Positions 61,501 through 64,000 of a stretch of 64,000 nt of DNA are shown in pieces. Numbering within the stretch: the first letter of the stretch is position 1; every line of letters starts with the position of its first letter. The stretch covers positions 1 through 64,000 of the forward strand of contig NZ_JAERWK010000025.1 in NCBI RefSeq assembly GCF_016918035.1. The letters run 5' to 3'. Below the pieces are notes generated by a model. It was not told where the DNA came from. It saw only the letters and a list, made by a program, of their open reading frames with translations, and did no database searches. Position numbers and translations under genes: made by a program. The DNA comes from Nakamurella leprariae (GTDB taxonomy: Bacteria > Actinomycetota > Actinomycetes > Mycobacteriales > Nakamurellaceae).

Positions 61501-61588
61501 GCTCTGCTTCACCTGCGGCACCAAGATGCGCCCATCCGGTGCCTGCTACGTGTGCGAGGGCTGCGGCAGCACCTCAGGCTGCAGCTGA
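58571..61588 (+). CDS. nrdJ: Vitamin B12-dependent ribonucleotide reductase
   Basis: A 1005-residue class II (adenosylcobalamin) reductase. Signature parts: [59 protein letters not shown] (active-site NPCSE), [20 protein letters not shown]. The carboxyl end carries a zinc-ribbon with the redox cysteines ([23 protein letters not shown]). It makes deoxyribonucleotides without oxygen. A loosely conserved Ala/Pro linker (about 905-965) joins the two. GGGGAAGGG precedes the ATG. No cobalamin riboswitch is seen upstream (58337-58570). Confidence 0.95.
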   Translation: [1005 protein letters not shown]

Positions 61589-61602
61589 CGCCGCAGCGAC
61601 GC

Positions 61603-61640
61603 GTCCCGGGACTCGGCCCGATCCGGTCGGGCCCCGGGAC
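61603..61640 (+). terminator. Terminator of nrdJ
   Basis: GTCCCGGG pairs with the closing CCCGGGAC, and inside it GGCCCGA pairs with TCGGGCC around a tccgg loop. The structure lies 15 bases after the nrdJ stop. Confidence 0.6.
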
Positions 61641-61780
61641 GTGTCGCGTCCGGCGAGGCCGACGCCTGACCGACTCCATCGCCGACCCGGTCTGCTCTGG
61701 CAGGCTGGGCGACGTCAGCGTCATGCCACCGGGACCGGCGTCCGTCCTGCCCGTCCCGTGAACGCCTGGAGGGAACCGCG

Positions 61781-61870
61781 ATGCGAGCCCTGATGAACCT
61801 GGTGCACCGGATCGTCGATGCGCTCGCGCGGCGCAAGGTCCGTCGCGACGAGACTCCCGGCGGCCGCTGA
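61781..61870 (+). CDS. Possible 29-residue small basic protein
   Basis: ATG 61781 follows GGAGGG at a good distance and opens 29 codons: MRALMNLVHRIVDALARRKV, then a basic polar end. The first twenty residues would form an amphipathic helix. No relatives are recalled. It lies alone between nrdJ and mrpA. The strong ribosome site is the main support. Confidence 0.35.
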   Translation: MRALMNLVHRIVDALARRKVRRDETPGGR

Positions 61871-61971
61871 CCCGGTCGCGGTCGGCGGCACCGTGGGCCG
61901 ACCGGCTCGTCGGTCGTGTCCCTGACACCGATTCCCGCAGGCCCGGGGCGGGAAGGCCGCCCGGCGGACGG

Positions 61972-61977
61972 TAAAGT
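61972..61977 (+). promoter_or_regulatory. -10 hexamer TAAAGT upstream of mrpA
   Basis: TAAAGT stands out in a GC-rich stretch and lies 36 bases before the small leader ORF that precedes mrpA. Confidence 0.4.
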
Positions 61978-62012
61978 GGACGTCACACCCACCGTCGAGC
62001 CCTGGGAGAAGT

Positions 62013-62099
62013 GTGCGCGTTTCCGGATGTCTCGCCTCGGCGCCCCCGAGACCGTCCGAACACGCCCTGTTCCCGGTTGATCACCACGGGTCCCGCTGA
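62013..62099 (+). CDS. Leader ORF of 28 codons coupled to mrpA
   Basis: GTG 62013 is preceded by GGGAGAA and opens 28 codons (VRVSGCLASAPPRPSEHALF, then VDHHGSR). The stop and the mrpA start share bases in TGATG. mrpA itself has only a weak ribosome site, so translation of the leader would carry ribosomes onto mrpA. Confidence 0.4.
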   Translation: MRVSGCLASAPPRPSEHALFPVDHHGSR

Positions 62100-64000
62100 T
62101 GGGGACCTCCGGAGCCTTCGCGGCGGCCCCCTGGTTCCTGCTGGCGTACCTCGTCCTCGGCCTGCTCGGTCCCGCCTGCTGCCGGTGGTGGGACCGCAGC
62201 GCGCTCATCGTCCTGTCCGCCCTGCCGGCCGCCACCACGGTGTGGGCCGCGGCCATGCTGCCGTCCGTGCTGGACGGCGGCAGCCGCACCGTCACGATCA
62301 GCTGGATCCCGGTCCTGTCGCTGGATCTCGACTTCCGGCTCGACGCGCTGTCCATGATCATGACCCTGGTCATCGCGGGCATCGGCACGTTGGTGCTGCT
62401 CTACTCCAGCCGGTACTTCCCCCGTGGGGACGACGGCCTGGGCAAGTACCTCGGCTCGATGCTGGTCTTCGCCGGTTCCATGCTCGGCCTGGTCTGGGCC
62501 GACAACCTGTTGCTGCTGGTCATCTTCTGGGAGCTGACCGGTCTGCTGTCGTACCTGCTCATCGCGCACCGGGCGGGCAAGCAGAGTTCCCGGTCGGCCG
62601 CGTCGCAGGCGTTCCTGACCACCACCGCCGGTGGTCTGGTCATGCTGATCGGGGCGGTGCTGCTCGGCGAACTGGCCGATACGTACCGCATCTCGGAGAT
62701 CATCGCCGACCCGCCGCAGGGTGGCTGGGTGACCGCCGCGGTGATCATGCTGATCGTCGGTGGCATCACCAAGTCGGCGATCGTGCCGTTCTCGTTCTGG
62801 CTGCCCGGCGCGATGGCCGCGCCCACCCCGGCCAGCGCGTACCTGCACGCGGCGACCATGGTCAAGGCCGGTCTGTACCTGTTCGCCCGGCTGGCGCCCG
62901 CGTTCGCGTTGCCCGACGGTTCGCCGACCTTCTGGCAGCCGCTGCTGATCCTGCTGGGTGGGGCGACCCTGCTGTACGGCGCGGTGCAGGCGCTGCGGCA
63001 GCGCGACCTCAAGCTGTTGCTCGCCTACGGCACCGTCTCGCAGCTCGGCCTGATGACCCTGCTGCTCGGCGCCGGCAACGCCGACGCACTGCTCGGCGGC
63101 ATGGCCATGCTGCTGGCCCACGCCAGCTTCAAGGCACCACTGTTCTTCGTGGTCGGCATCATCGACGAGACCACCGGCACCCGGGACCTGACCAGGCTCA
63201 GCGGTCTGCGCCGCCGGCTGCCGGTGCCGTTCTGGGTGGCGGTCGCCGCCGGCGTCTCCATGGCCGGTGTCCCGCCCATGCTCGGGTTCGCGACCAAGGA
63301 GGCCGGGTACGCCGGGCTGCTGGACGGCGGCACTTGGGGCGTGGTGGCGGTGGCGCTGATGGCGGTCGGGTCGGCGCTGACCGTCACGTACACGATCCGG
63401 TTCCTCTGGGGCGCGTTCGGCGACAAGGACGGCGTGGAGCCGGTCCGGCCGAAGCGGGCGCCCGCCCTGATGACTGGTCCGGCGGTACTGCTCGCGGTCC
63501 TCGGTCTGATCTTCGGTGTCGTACCGCAGGTCCTGGAGGGTCTGCTGCAGTCCTACGCCCGCACCGCGGGGGAGACGCACGCCGACGCGCTGGCCCTCTG
63601 GCACGGGTTCAACCTGCCGCTGCTGCTGTCGGTGACCGGCTGGGTGGTGGGCACCGGCGTGTTCCTGGCCCAGCGCGGGATCGAACGGGCCCGCGCCGCC
63701 ATCGCCGCTCCTGGCGCTGCGCCGGGCGGCAGCTACCGGGCCACCACCCGCGCAGTGGACTTCATCGCCTTCGGGGTCACCTCGGCCACCCAGCGCGGCT
63801 CGCTGCCGGCCTCGATGGGCGCGATCCTGCTCGTCCTCATCGTCTTCCCGGGGCTCAACCTGCTGCACTCCGGCGAGGTCGCCGGCGACGTGGTGCTCGG
63901 CGATCCCGCCGAGGTGGCCGTCGGAGCCGTCGTGCTGGTGCTGGCGGTCAGCCTGCTGAAGATCCGTCGCGCCCTGGTGGCGGTGCTGGTCGTCGGCGGC
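62099..64000 (+). CDS. mrpA: Na+/H+ antiporter subunit MrpA, partial
   Basis: The first 634 residues of the large antiporter subunit are present; the gene runs off the window. It is a multi-helix protein related to NADH dehydrogenase subunit 5 (NuoL). Diagnostic parts: RLDALSMIMTLVIAGIGTLV, NLLLLVIFWELTGLLSYLLI (the key Glu in WELT), KSAIVPFSFWLPGAMAAPTP with the nearby SAYLHAATMVKAGLYLFAR (key Lys), and HASFKAPLFFVVGIIDE. The ATG at 62099 is the only in-frame start after a stop at 62078. The MnhB-like domain and partner genes lie beyond the window. Confidence 0.9.
   Translation, partial: MGTSGAFAAAPWFLLAYLVLGLLGPACCRWWDRSALIVLSALPAATTVWAAAMLPSVLDGGSRTVTISWIPVLSLDLDFRLDALSMIMTLVIAGIGTLVLLYSSRYFPRGDDGLGKYLGSMLVFAGSMLGLVWADNLLLLVIFWELTGLLSYLLIAHRAGKQSSRSAASQAFLTTTAGGLVMLIGAVLLGELADTYRISEIIADPPQGGWVTAAVIMLIVGGITKSAIVPFSFWLPGAMAAPTPASAYLHAATMVKAGLYLFARLAPAFALPDGSPTFWQPLLILLGGATLLYGAVQALRQRDLKLLLAYGTVSQLGLMTLLLGAGNADALLGGMAMLLAHASFKAPLFFVVGIIDETTGTRDLTRLSGLRRRLPVPFWVAVAAGVSMAGVPPMLGFATKEAGYAGLLDGGTWGVVAVALMAVGSALTVTYTIRFLWGAFGDKDGVEPVRPKRAPALMTGPAVLLAVLGLIFGVVPQVLEGLLQSYARTAGETHADALALWHGFNLPLLLSVTGWVVGTGVFLAQRGIERARAAIAAPGAAPGGSYRATTRAVDFIAFGVTSATQRGSLPASMGAILLVLIVFPGLNLLHSGEVAGDVVLGDPAEVAVGAVVLVLAVSLLKIRRALVAVLVVGG

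Overview
The window is about 70 % GC and comes from an actinobacterium (Actinomycetota). The gene order around recA, miaB/miaA, lexA and gcvH matches the Mycobacterium/Corynebacterium/Frankia group. A Nakamurella-like organism is a guess from overall character and cannot be settled here. No rRNA, tRNA or CRISPR array was seen.

Bases 1-7160 are an accessory region with insertion-sequence debris: the end of an IS21-family element that has split an NmrA-like reductase gene, two facing frameshifted IS256-family transposases, and an IS5-family scrap. Between and just after them (to 9480) lie five small modules, each pairing a regulator (HxlR, MarR, XRE, ArsR, TetR) with one or more oxidoreductases or a glyoxalase-fold protein, several with readable operators. 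A decayed alcohol dehydrogenase follows.

Bases 9938-16454 hold five genes for exported proteins. Three form a putative actinobacterial WxL/DUF916 surface system: two WxL-like paralogues that are divergently transcribed and one DUF916-type membrane protein. An orphan solute-binding lipoprotein and a beta-lactamase-fold serine hydrolase carrying three surface repeats follow.

Bases 16644-21533 carry an LLM-family oxidoreductase, OsmC, a eukaryotic-type UDP-glucose pyrophosphorylase, PabB and a NUDIX hydrolase. Bases 21616-33507 reproduce the mycobacterial Rv1822-Rv1832 order: CDP-alcohol phosphatidyltransferase, DUF881, DUF1290, DUF881, gcvH, garA, ftsR, bifunctional nuclease, MerR, then gcvP under a glycine riboswitch. 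A MarR/MFS pair and a VOC protein are inserted before gcvP.

Bases 33617-48145 hold a septum-formation-like protein, an orphan substrate-binding protein, pspA and pspM, DUF3046, recA-recX, rny, the glutamate transporter gluABCD on the minus strand, and miaB. Bases 48267-61588 continue with a DUF349 protein, a LigB-like protein, miaA, dapF, hflX, tatA, lexA, a LysM division inhibitor, nrdR and the B12-dependent reductase nrdJ. The window ends inside mrpA.

The recA/lexA/LysM set is the core of the SOS response. LexA boxes and RecA-NDp (PafBC-type) promoters can be read in front of recA and the LysM gene. Many genes have a -10 hexamer only 6-8 bases before the start codon, which suggests leaderless mRNAs are common. 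The recA leader, the nrdR promoter and the WxL/DUF916 cluster are the most interesting places.
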